Positions 1-5,894 of a stretch of 6,668 nt of DNA are shown here, piece by piece. The notes beneath the pieces are model-generated. The model did not search any database, was not told the DNA's origin, and saw nothing but the letters and a program-made list of their open reading frames with translations. The number at the start of each line of letters is the position of its first letter. Position 1 is the first letter of the stretch. The stretch lies in the NCBI GenBank assembly GCA_964646405.1, contig CAZYDV010000338.1:1-6668 (forward strand), written 5' to 3'. Both the position numbers and the translations under genes were made by a program. This DNA is from CAKZSB01 sp964646405 (GTDB taxonomy: Bacteria; Pseudomonadota; Gammaproteobacteria; Granulosicoccales; Granulosicoccaceae).

Positions 1-54
1 ATGCGGATCGTTTTGTGGCTGAAAAGTGATAAGCGCTTTAAAGTTGCTGGTTGA

Positions 55-1071
55 TCACATCAAGCCGGTAATCAGTAGCCACAAGCTTAAAGTCACCCAG
101 GTCGCGACAAGAGACCAGTAGAGTATTGGGCGGGTTTTTCGGGGCACTGGATCAATGAAATCAGCTCGCCCGCTCTTGATGACAGGCCAGGTCCAGAGTA
201 GGAAAAGTATGCCCCAAAAAGCCTGAATGTCGAGTAAAACAGCAAGCCAGATGCATCCCAGTCCTGCTATTGCGCGCCAGGCTGGTGCATTGTTCATGCT
301 GTTGCCAGCGGTTGAGTCCAACTGCATGGATCGGCTCTCTTCAGTGGTCTGCCGAATCATGAAGTGTGCGCCTTGTCGGTCGGCTACCATGGTCCGTCCC
401 TCTGTGAGGCTCGAAAAAGGCTTCCCTGCGTGGTCGGCGAGTGCGGCTAGAACATTGGTGCTGGATAAGACAGAAAAACAGGGCATCCAGTAGTTGAAGG
501 TCCCTCGAATGGATTCTGGAACCTCCTCAACCCATGCCACTGGTTGACCGCCTCGATCAACAATTTTAAAGACCTGCCAGAGTTTGTCGGTCGTGCGTTC
601 AAAGCGCCAGCCAAACAGGTCACTGTAAAAAGAATCGATCAAAGAGACATCCGCCACATGGAGATAGCGATCAACGACAAAGCCGTTCACGGGTGTCGAA
701 TCGCTGATGTCCGGCCCTTCGTAGACAGTGAAGCCTGCTCCAGACGGATCCCTGATCAGAGCGATGCGAGCATTGTCGTTAAACGGCTGCGGTTCAACTT
801 CGATGATTGCACCCGCATGGCGGCGTGCGCTGGCAACGGTGGCGTCAATATCTTCAACGCTCACATAGGACATCCAGAAAGACGGCAATTTCATGTCGGC
901 CAGACGCTTTGGCATACGGAAGATGCCGGCAACCAGCGACTGATTGACCGAGGCGAAGTCGTATTCGTCTTGACCCTGGAATGACCAGCCGAACATTGCT
1001 GCGTAGTCCCGGCGCGCCTGATCGAGATCGAATGTCGATAAATCAGTCCAGACGAATTGGTTGAATTGCAT
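55..1071 (-). CDS. Two-domain VOC (glyoxalase-fold) protein with C-terminal membrane domain
   Basis: The protein is 338 aa from ATG at 1071. The frame stays open upstream to 1458, but the sequence before residue 1 is not VOC-like, and a GGTGG (1081-1085) lies 9 nt before this ATG. Residues 2-120 are a VOC module of the COG3324 type: FVWTDL opening strand, MFGW at 26-29, FWMSYVSVED at 65-74, RDPSGAGFTVYEG at 107-119. Residues 130-241 repeat the plan: H138 in the first strand, DLFGW at 151-155, YWMPCFSV at 194-201. Known VOC proteins place metal ligands on the first and last strands; here domain 1 has W8 where His is common, so metal chemistry is uncertain and no substrate can be named. Residues 259-338 form a hydrophobic tail with segments near 265-297 and 315-337 separated by a charged stretch (KSGRADFIDPVPRKTRP). 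Two VOC domains without such a tail is the usual form. The gene is divergent from the sodium channel gene. Confidence 0.87.
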   Translation of the reverse strand: MQFNQFVWTDLSTFDLDQARRDYAAMFGWSFQGQDEYDFASVNQSLVAGIFRMPKRLADMKLPSFWMSYVSVEDIDATVASARRHAGAIIEVEPQPFNDNARIALIRDPSGAGFTVYEGPDISDSTPVNGFVVDRYLHVADVSLIDSFYSDLFGWRFERTTDKLWQVFKIVDRGGQPVAWVEEVPESIRGTFNYWMPCFSVLSSTNVLAALADHAGKPFSSLTEGRTMVADRQGAHFMIRQTTEESRSMQLDSTAGNSMNNAPAWRAIAGLGCIWLAVLLDIQAFWGILFLLWTWPVIKSGRADFIDPVPRKTRPILYWSLVATWVTLSLWLLITGLM

Positions 1072-1348
1072 GTCTTTTTTCCACCGGTTGTGGTCTGCAC
1101 AATGGATCATTGCTGACGCATTGCCTGATTGTTGCAACGATCCTGATGTCGATTTATTGTGCCATTGTGTTGAGCAGTCTCTATGTCTGCCAGCGTCGAA
1201 AAAGATCGTGGCGCTCTGGCTATCCTGCGCCGAAACCCCATAATCGTTCGTGTCCGTGCGCAGTGCCCGCTCTGTGCGGCAGGCGTCGTCTTCATCCTGA
1301 TGCAACAGCATCAAGTCAACCACTATATTCCTACTGTCACTATCCAAA

Positions 1349-2218
1349 ATGTCAGATTCTGTAACCACCACACAACTAACCGGTATGCGCGCGAAAGCTG
1401 CCAATTTCATCGAGGGTCGGCGCGCCGTCTCATTCATTATCGGGTTGATCCTGATCAACGCTGTGACGCTTGGGCTGGAGACGAATCACGCCGTGATGGA
1501 TCGGTTCGGTTCCGTGCTCGTGACGCTGGATACGGCCATACTGCTCGTCTTCACGGCCGAATTGTTGATCAAGCTCTATGCCTATCGACTCGATTTTTTT
1601 CGCTCGGGCTGGAACCTTTTTGATCTGGCCATCGTCGTCATCGCATGGGTGCCGGCCAGCGGGCCGTTTGCGGTATTGCGCGCGTTGCGAGTACTGCGGG
1701 TTTTGCGTTTGCTGTCTGTGGTTCCGCAGATGCGCCGGGTGATTTCAGCGATTGGCCATTCGATACCCGGCATGTTATCCGTGATTGGTGTGTTGAGTAT
1801 TCTTTTTTATGTGTCAGCCGTATTAACCACCAAGCTATTCGGGCAACACCCCGATCCACAGCTGCACGCCTGGTTCGGTTCGATCGGTTCATCGGCCTAT
1901 ACGCTTTTTCAGGTGATGACGCTGGAGAGCTGGTCGATGGGGATTGTGCGCCCGGTGATGGTGCACTATCCGTGGGCGTGGATATTCTTTGTACCCTTTA
2001 TCATTATCACCAGTTTTGCGGTACTGAACCTGTTCATCGGCATTATCGTCGATGCGATGCAGATGGTTCAGCAAGAGAATCGAGCAGACGAGCAGGAGTC
2101 AGAGGATACTGTAGCGCTGCAACAGAACACCGCAGGTACCGATATTCAGCAGCAACTCGACGACATCAGGCAATCGATCGAGAAGCTCCACACAGCCGTT
2201 GCACCACGCGATCCATAG
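1349..2218 (+). CDS. Bacterial voltage-gated sodium channel (BacNav, NavMs/NavAb type)
   Basis: This 289-aa inner-membrane protein has one six-helix ion transport domain; known relatives assemble as homotetramers and pass Na+ on depolarisation. S1 is about 26-44 (N37), S2 about 58-79 (E71, K75), S3 about 89-103 (D92). S4 at 108-133 carries R111, R114, R117 and R120 every third residue, the classic voltage sensor, then MRRV. S5 is about 140-165. The pore helix leads to the filter TLESWSM at 191-197, the form I recall for NavAb and NavMs, with E193 as the Na+-selecting glutamate. S6 at about 208-237 includes VLNLFIGIIVDAM. An acidic neck (238-255) is followed by a coiled coil with a 4-3-4-3-4 hydrophobic pattern (I266, L270, I273, I277, L280, V284). 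Length is slightly above the roughly 270 aa of relatives. There is no clear Shine-Dalgarno before ATG 1349. Met13 (1385) is an alternative start, also with a weak site. A TATATT (1324-1329) could be a -10. Confidence 0.96.
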   Translation: MSDSVTTTQLTGMRAKAANFIEGRRAVSFIIGLILINAVTLGLETNHAVMDRFGSVLVTLDTAILLVFTAELLIKLYAYRLDFFRSGWNLFDLAIVVIAWVPASGPFAVLRALRVLRVLRLLSVVPQMRRVISAIGHSIPGMLSVIGVLSILFYVSAVLTTKLFGQHPDPQLHAWFGSIGSSAYTLFQVMTLESWSMGIVRPVMVHYPWAWIFFVPFIIITSFAVLNLFIGIIVDAMQMVQQENRADEQESEDTVALQQNTAGTDIQQQLDDIRQSIEKLHTAVAPRDP

Positions 2219-2346
2219 TCAGTGCCATTGCGAATCGCGATGCTGTCAAGTGGTCATACAGCGATTGATTCGGCCAGAATGATTGACAAACTGAAGTGCG
2301 GGGGCCGACAGTCACTGACTTTTTTGTTCCCCTTCAGGTTTTGAAT

Positions 2347-2377
2347 ATCTGGTTTCCGGAGCAAGTCCGGAATGACG
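2347..2377 (+). repeat. REP-like dispersed repeat, copy 1
   Basis: The core at 2355-2371 reads TCCGGA-GCAAG-TCCGGA, a 6-bp stem with a 5-nt loop, preceded by ATCTGGTT and followed by ATGACG. The same unit occurs in opposite orientation at 2453-2490. Repeats of this general look are frequent between genes in proteobacterial genomes (general knowledge, not a database result). Confidence 0.75.
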
Positions 2378-2437
2378 GGTGTGCGGTGATGATGAGGTAT
2401 TTGGCCCGATAGTCTGTCTGCCCGTCCGCAACTACCT

Positions 2438-2452
2438 GTCATGCCGTACTTA
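2438..2452 (-). repeat. Truncated REP-like repeat fragment
   Basis: The 15 bases GTCATGCCGTACTTA match the start of copy 2 (GTCATGCCGGACTTG, from 2454) at 13 of 15 positions and lie directly beside it, 16 bp away. This looks like a decayed tandem duplication of the repeat end. Confidence 0.5.
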
Positions 2453-2490
2453 CGTCATGCCGGACTTGCTCCGGTACACGGTAACCAGAT
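2453..2490 (-). repeat. REP-like dispersed repeat, copy 2, inverted
   Basis: Read on the minus strand it starts ATCTGGTTACCG and contains CCGGAGCAAGTCCGG (2460-2474), then CATGACG. It matches copy 1 except for about 6-7 extra bases between ATCTGGTT and the core. With copy 1 it can form a long hairpin with a 75-nt loop. Nested GACGGG (2374-2379) and CCCGTC (2421-2426) extend the pairing. It may act as a bidirectional mRNA 3'-end element for the two convergent genes (inference). Confidence 0.75.
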
Positions 2491-2545
2491 GATTACGCTT
2501 ATAGGGAAAAGCGATCGAAGTATTGACGACCAAGGGAAACGCGGA

Positions 2546-3022
2546 TCAGGAAAGATCTTTTTCCAGCTGCAGCGACAGTGGTTTGAAATCCAGCGACTTG
2601 TACAGTGAGACTGCGTCGGTGTTGTCGGTCAGCACGCCAATGCGCAATACACTGGCGCCGGACTGTTTAGCAATCGCTTCTGCGTTTTGCATCAGTTGCC
2701 GTCCGTAACCGTGGCCGCGGTACGCGTCGAGTACCAGCAGATCGCCAATGTAGGCGTATTCCTGATCGCCGTCCTCTACGTCATCGCTGGTCATCCGGCG
2801 ATAGATTGTGGCGTAGCCGATCACGCCGCTTTGCTCAACGGCCACCAGCACCGTGCCATCGTACTTCCTGCACTGATCGAACATGTCTTCCACATAAGCG
2901 GCGCTGATATCGGCACCCTTTGGCATAGAGGGCAGAATTTCTCGTTCGAAGTCCTGCAGCGCTTCAACACAGTGATGCAGCCCGGTATTGTCGGTGGCAG
3001 GATTGTATTCGCGAATCTGCAT
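2546..3022 (-). CDS. GNAT family N-acetyltransferase
   Basis: This 158-aa soluble protein has the length of a single GNAT domain. It should move an acetyl group from acetyl-CoA to an amine, but the acceptor cannot be read from sequence. Motif A is at about 92-111 (IGDLLVLDAYRGHGYGRQLM), with the pyrophosphate-binding R102-x-x-G105-x-G107 signature. The conserved C-terminal NTDAVSLYKSLDF (134-146) supplies the usual Tyr (Y141) general-acid position. The ATG at 3022 gives a typical GNAT N-terminus (MQIREYNPATD). The only purine-rich stretch upstream, CGGAG, lies about 14 nt away, so translation signals are modest. It diverges from the second GNAT gene across 52 bp. The two proteins are not close copies, so this is not a recent duplication. 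Confidence 0.92.
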   Translation of the reverse strand: MQIREYNPATDNTGLHHCVEALQDFEREILPSMPKGADISAAYVEDMFDQCRKYDGTVLVAVEQSGVIGYATIYRRMTSDDVEDGDQEYAYIGDLLVLDAYRGHGYGRQLMQNAEAIAKQSGASVLRIGVLTDNTDAVSLYKSLDFKPLSLQLEKDLS

Positions 3023-3074
3023 TGTTACCGTTAGAACTCCGCTAGAGTGATGCTTATCATACCTTTTATACTGT

Positions 3075-3584
3075 ATGGATAACCCTGTGGGAATTCCCTG
3101 TTATCGTGAGTTGACGTCGGCCGACGTGCAGTCGGTGCAGGCCTTGCGGCTGGCGGTGATCGCCACAGATCCGGATGCCTTCACCATCTCGCCAGAGCAA
3201 GAGAAGCAGGGATCAATCGAAATTCTAGCGAGTGTTCTCGATCATTACTATCGCGCCAATGATCGTCTGGTATTGGGCGCGTTTTCACCGGGGCTTGTTG
3301 CGATGGTCGGGGCCGAGCCTGTGTCGAGTGGCCAGTTTGCCGGTGCGTTGCGAATCTGGGGCTTGAATGTGTTGATCGACCACCGTCGACAGGGCATCGC
3401 AACCTGTCTGATCGATCGTGTGGCCGAGTTAGCTCGTGCAACCACTTCGTCGAATCGAATGGTTCTGGAGGTAACCACTGGCGCTACTGCCGCTCATGCG
3501 CTGTACCGCAAGCTTGGGTTCGCAGAATTTTTCCCCGAATCAGATGTTGCGGCCGGGTCACTGATGATGGAGCGGATATTGTGA
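3075..3584 (+). CDS. GNAT family N-acetyltransferase
   Basis: This 169-aa protein is a second, distantly related GNAT. The N-terminal LRLAVIATDPDAF (24-36) matches the A-L-x-T/D-P-x-A-F signature seen in many small GNATs. Motif A is at about 95-112, with R104-x-x-G107-x-A109 for acetyl-CoA binding. The C-terminal AAHALYRKLGFAEF (139-152) contains the conserved Tyr (Y144). The acceptor is unknown. No Shine-Dalgarno precedes ATG 3075, and a TATACT (3067-3072) stands only 2 nt before it. The real start could therefore be the in-frame GTG at 3087, or the message may be leaderless. The gene is followed after 46 bp by the GFA-family gene on the same strand, possibly co-transcribed. Confidence 0.9.
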   Translation: MDNPVGIPCYRELTSADVQSVQALRLAVIATDPDAFTISPEQEKQGSIEILASVLDHYYRANDRLVLGAFSPGLVAMVGAEPVSSGQFAGALRIWGLNVLIDHRRQGIATCLIDRVAELARATTSSNRMVLEVTTGATAAHALYRKLGFAEFFPESDVAAGSLMMERIL

Positions 3585-3617
3585 CTGGCGGTTTCTTGTC
3601 AACTCTTTTGCTGTAAC

Positions 3618-3623
3618 GGGAGG
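3618..3623 (+). promoter_or_regulatory. Strong Shine-Dalgarno site for the GFA-family gene
   Basis: GGGAGG lies 7 nt before ATG 3631. It is the best ribosome-binding site in the window and fixes this start. It argues that the broken gene was well translated until recently, or still is. Confidence 0.8.
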
Positions 3624-3630
3624 CTTAGTC

Positions 3631-4031
3631 ATGCAGGGCGAGTGCAACTGTGGAGCGGTCAGATTTGAACTCAATGCTGATCCGGCGGGCATTTTTGTTT
3701 GTCATTGTTCGATCTGTCGGCGCGCCACGGGGAGCAACGGCGTCGCGGTAGTGGTTACGGCTAATGAGAATTTTCGCTGGCTATTCGGAGAAAACATGAT
3801 CGCGAGCTGGAAAAAAAACCGGGTGCCGATTGGCAGACCTGGTTCTGCAAACAGTGCGGCTCAATGGTGCCCGGGCACAATGATGAGTCGCGTATGTTCG
3901 TACCCGCGGGATTACTGGGTCCTGATGCCGAGTCACTGCAGGTCAGGCATCATATCTGGGTAGACTCGCGCGCGAGTTGGGATGTCATCGGTGATTCCGG
4001 CAAACAGCACCGCGAGGCATTTGAAGGCTAG
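3631..4031 (+). pseudogene. GFA/CENP-V family zinc protein, frameshifted at an A8 run
   Basis: The first 60 codons are a clear GFA (glutathione-dependent formaldehyde-activating enzyme-like) N-terminus: GECNCGAVRFEL with C5 and C7, then CHCSICRRATG with C24, C26 and C29. After W60 (3808-3810) comes a run of eight A (3811-3818). Read straight through, the frame becomes nonsense and stops at 3963, giving 110 aa. In the -1 frame from CCG at 3819 the family sequence continues: PGADWQTWFCKQCGSMVPG, supplying the last zinc pair CxxC, then 70 intact codons to TAG at 4029-4031. The restored protein would be 133 aa, normal for the family, with seven Cys in the known Zn-binding pattern. Causes may be a one-base loss from an A9 run, a sequencing error, or functional slippage. 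Despite the family name, most members have no proven formaldehyde role. It converges on the PEP-mutase-like gene with 21 bp between. Confidence 0.88.
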
Positions 4032-4052
4032 CGCGGTTGTGGTGATTGTTGG

Positions 4053-4874
4053 TTAATCGTGCCCGCTATCCATATAGGCTGCGGCGGTCGCATCGGGCAG
4101 AGCACTTGACGCATAGCTGAAAGAACCCTGTTCCTTAATCTGGCTGGCGGCCCGGATCAACTCACCCAGTGCGGCGCGCGCCAGCGAGCCACCGGTGCTG
4201 ATGCGGCTAACGCCGGCCGTTTGTAGTTCATTCACGTTAAAGCTCGGCCCCGATAGCCCCATCACCACGTTGACGGGTTTGTCCACCGCGGCGCAGACGG
4301 TTGCGATGGCGGCCAGATCCGGTAGCCCCGGTGCATAGAGTACGTCGGCGCCGGCGTCGGCGAAAGCATTGAGTCGGTTTATCGTATCGCTCAGATCGGG
4401 TCGGCCCCACAAGTAGTTTTCAGCGCGCGCAGTTAACAAAAAGTGGTTTTGTCGAGCAATCTCTGCAGCAGCAGCGATTCTTTCTACGGCCGCCTCGAAG
4501 GAGTAGATTGGCGACTCGGTGTTGCCGGTGGCATCTTCAATGGATCCACCGGCAAGCCCTATCGCAACGGCTGCCTCAATAGTCTCGGCACAGTGTTGCG
4601 GCGATGCGCCAAAGCCGTTTTCCAGATCGGCGCTGATCGGCAAGTGTGTGGCATCGACAATCGAGCGGGCGTTGTCGAGCAATTGATCGCGACTGTACGC
4701 GCCGCAGCCGTCGCGTTTGCCGATCGAGAAAGCAAAACCGGCACTGGTGGTGGCCAGCGCTTCAAAGCCAAATGCGGTCAGTATTTTTGCCGAGCCGGCA
4801 TCCCAGGCATTGGGCATCACCAGGCAATCTGTCTGTCGATGTAATTCAAGCAGTCTTTGATATTTCGTTTTCAT
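4053..4874 (-). CDS. Isocitrate lyase/phosphoenolpyruvate mutase superfamily enzyme
   Basis: This 273-aa protein is a single TIM barrel of the ICL/PEPM superfamily (COG2513-like), which makes or breaks C-C or P-C bonds next to carboxylates using Mg2+. Visible family motifs are PNAWDAGSAKIL (21-32), ATTSAGFAFSIGKRD (41-55), the metal-binding SADLENGFG (81-89), GGSIEDATG (109-117) and LTARAENYL (147-155). The lyase KKCGH motif is absent, so it is not isocitrate or methylisocitrate lyase proper. The PEP mutase EDKxxxKxNS motif is also absent. The substrate is therefore open; members have been assigned as 2-oxo acid lyases, decarboxylases or mutases. The start at 4874 has a weak AGG close upstream (4879-4881) and a fitting N-terminus. 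It lies 46 bp downstream of the DMT transporter gene on the same strand, so co-transcription is likely. Confidence 0.93.
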   Translation of the reverse strand: MKTKYQRLLELHRQTDCLVMPNAWDAGSAKILTAFGFEALATTSAGFAFSIGKRDGCGAYSRDQLLDNARSIVDATHLPISADLENGFGASPQHCAETIEAAVAIGLAGGSIEDATGNTESPIYSFEAAVERIAAAAEIARQNHFLLTARAENYLWGRPDLSDTINRLNAFADAGADVLYAPGLPDLAAIATVCAAVDKPVNVVMGLSGPSFNVNELQTAGVSRISTGGSLARAALGELIRAASQIKEQGSFSYASSALPDATAAAYMDSGHD

Positions 4875-4920
4875 TTCGCCTATATCTTTAGTTGCTCGTC
4901 AATTTCGTGAATAGTCCGGG

Positions 4921-5796
4921 CTATTTGGCGATCGGCCTTCCATTCGGCGCAGGCTGTGCCGCCCGCTGCGACCACAGCACCGCAGCGAATATAATGCCGC
5001 CACCGATGGCCATTTCGATTGACGGTATCTCGCGGAGCACGAGGAAAGCGAGGATGGGCGCGAGTGGTGTTTCCAGTGTGGAGACCAGTGCAGTTTCGGC
5101 TGAAGGGAGTCTGCGCGCACCCTCCACCAAAGTAACCGATGCGACGGCGAATACAAGGCCAAACAGAATCAGAGTGGGCAATTCGTGCGAAGGTGCGGAG
5201 AGTGGATCGCCGAGTCCGATGGCAATGGGTAGCAGAACAACCGATGACAGGGCCGCCGGCAGCGCAGCCGTGGTTGCCGGGACCTTGCGATAAATCACCA
5301 TGGTGCCCGCCATCATTAACGTCATGAACAAGGCCAGCAGGTTACCGGCAAGCTTGCCTGAGCCCGCCGCGTCAGACACGATCAGCAGCACACCGGCCAT
5401 CGCCGCCAGGCTTGCCAGTATCACCGTCCGGGTCGGTGCTTCGGCGATAAACAACCAGGATAACGCTGCAGCAATGAAGGGTGCTGCCGCGTAGATCAAT
5501 ACAACGTCGGCGACGCTGCTCAGTTTGAAAGCCGGGATAAATGCGGCGGTGCCGGCGGCCATCATCAGCGTTGCCAGCGCTGCCGTCTTGCCAAAAGCAC
5601 GGATTTCCTGTTGCAGTCGGCCGATCGTAAGCAGATAAATAATCGTGAACATGGCGGCCGCGATGCCACGCCAGAAGATTATAGACCAGGCATCGGCGCT
5701 GACGTAATTGGTGAATATGCCGGCGGAGCTGAAAACTAGAGCAGACACGACCACCAGGATCAGGCCAGGACTGCGGGGTGAATTTCGTGTGTCCAT
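4921..5796 (-). CDS. DMT superfamily transporter, EamA type
   Basis: This 291-aa inner-membrane protein has two EamA repeats (about 12-140 and 150-276) and ten predicted helices, near 12-30, 36-57, 71-90, 95-115, 124-141, 149-168, 179-196, 206-224, 236-255 and 262-276. FWRG (41-44) in helix 2, SVADVVLIYAAAPFIAA (94-110) and STLETPLAPILAFLVLRE (239-256) are typical of the family. Members usually export amino acids, nucleosides or other small metabolites, and the substrate here is unknown. Its place ahead of a PEP-mutase-like enzyme hints at a small organic acid or related metabolite (inference only). ATG 5796 gives the expected short basic N-terminus, but its Shine-Dalgarno is poor. It is divergent from the WYL regulator across a spacer with a strong palindrome. 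Confidence 0.93.
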   Translation of the reverse strand: MDTRNSPRSPGLILVVVSALVFSSAGIFTNYVSADAWSIIFWRGIAAAMFTIIYLLTIGRLQQEIRAFGKTAALATLMMAAGTAAFIPAFKLSSVADVVLIYAAAPFIAAALSWLFIAEAPTRTVILASLAAMAGVLLIVSDAAGSGKLAGNLLALFMTLMMAGTMVIYRKVPATTAALPAALSSVVLLPIAIGLGDPLSAPSHELPTLILFGLVFAVASVTLVEGARRLPSAETALVSTLETPLAPILAFLVLREIPSIEMAIGGGIIFAAVLWSQRAAQPAPNGRPIAK

Positions 5797-5824
5797 AGGT
5801 AGTCACGCCAATCATCGAATCCTC

Positions 5825-5832
5825 GTTATACT
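5825..5832. promoter_or_regulatory. Back-to-back -10-like hexamers in divergent spacer
   Basis: GTTATACT contains TATAAC on the minus strand (5830-5825), which would start the transporter message near 5818 with a roughly 22-nt leader. On the plus strand it contains TATACT (5827-5832), which would start the regulator message near 5839. The two share the same TATA. I see no good -35 for either, so this is tentative. Confidence 0.35.
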
Positions 5833-5835
5833 GGT

Positions 5836-5865
5836 TTGCTACTGACAACAGCGTGTCAGTAGCAA
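5836..5865. promoter_or_regulatory. Perfect 12+6+12 palindromic operator candidate
   Basis: TTGCTACTGACA (5836-5847), a 6-bp spacer ACAGCG and TGTCAGTAGCAA (5854-5865) form a perfect inverted repeat centred in the 98-bp spacer between the transporter and regulator genes. It covers the -35 region expected for the transporter promoter and the start region expected for the regulator. This is the natural binding site for the dimeric HTH-WYL regulator encoded next door (inference from position and symmetry). Confidence 0.75.
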
Positions 5866-5894
5866 TCAAAAAGCGCTGCGAAATTCAGAGCCAC

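Larger units (their letters stand above)
2219..2545. other. 327-bp intergenic stretch between convergent genes, repeat-bearing
   Basis: This is the space between the 3' ends of the channel gene and the first acetyltransferase gene. I see no supported gene in it. Its content is a pair of facing REP-like repeats and a truncated third copy, annotated separately. A T6 run at 2319-2324 follows a very weak stem (AGTC-ACT-GACT), which is not a convincing intrinsic terminator. A short frame on the minus strand here reads VIPDLLRKPDIQNL. It is simply the translated repeat and should not be called a gene. Confidence 0.75.

Noticed and set aside
1..54. Possible end of a plus-strand gene (frame ending TGA at 52-54, or another ending at 28-30)
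   Set aside because: Only 9-17 residues are visible (such as ADRFVAEK in one frame), none recognisable, and the two frames cannot be told apart.
1072..1458. N-terminal extension of the VOC frame by 129 residues
   Set aside because: The frame is open but the residues are low-similarity, Cys/His/Arg-rich and unlike any VOC N-terminus, overlap the divergent channel gene, and a better ATG with GGTGG exists at 1071.
1645..2268. 207-residue frame overlapping the channel gene on the same strand
   Set aside because: It is an out-of-frame shadow of the channel coding sequence, with Arg/Ser/Cys-rich composition and no family motif.
2295..2325. Intrinsic terminator after the channel gene
   Set aside because: There is a T6 run, but the stem before it is only 4 bp with a 3-nt loop, too weak to call.
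2254..2442. 62-residue minus-strand frame with VIPDLLRKPDIQNL
   Set aside because: This is the translated dispersed repeat, not a protein gene.
2549..2564. GGAAAGATCTTTTTCC symmetric stretch at the end of the first GNAT gene
   Set aside because: It lies inside the coding end (EKDLS), is AT-rich and short, and does not look like a terminator.
5372..5869. 165-residue minus-strand frame overlapping the transporter
   Set aside because: It is a shifted reading of the transporter, rich in Arg/His, with no hydrophobic helices or motif.
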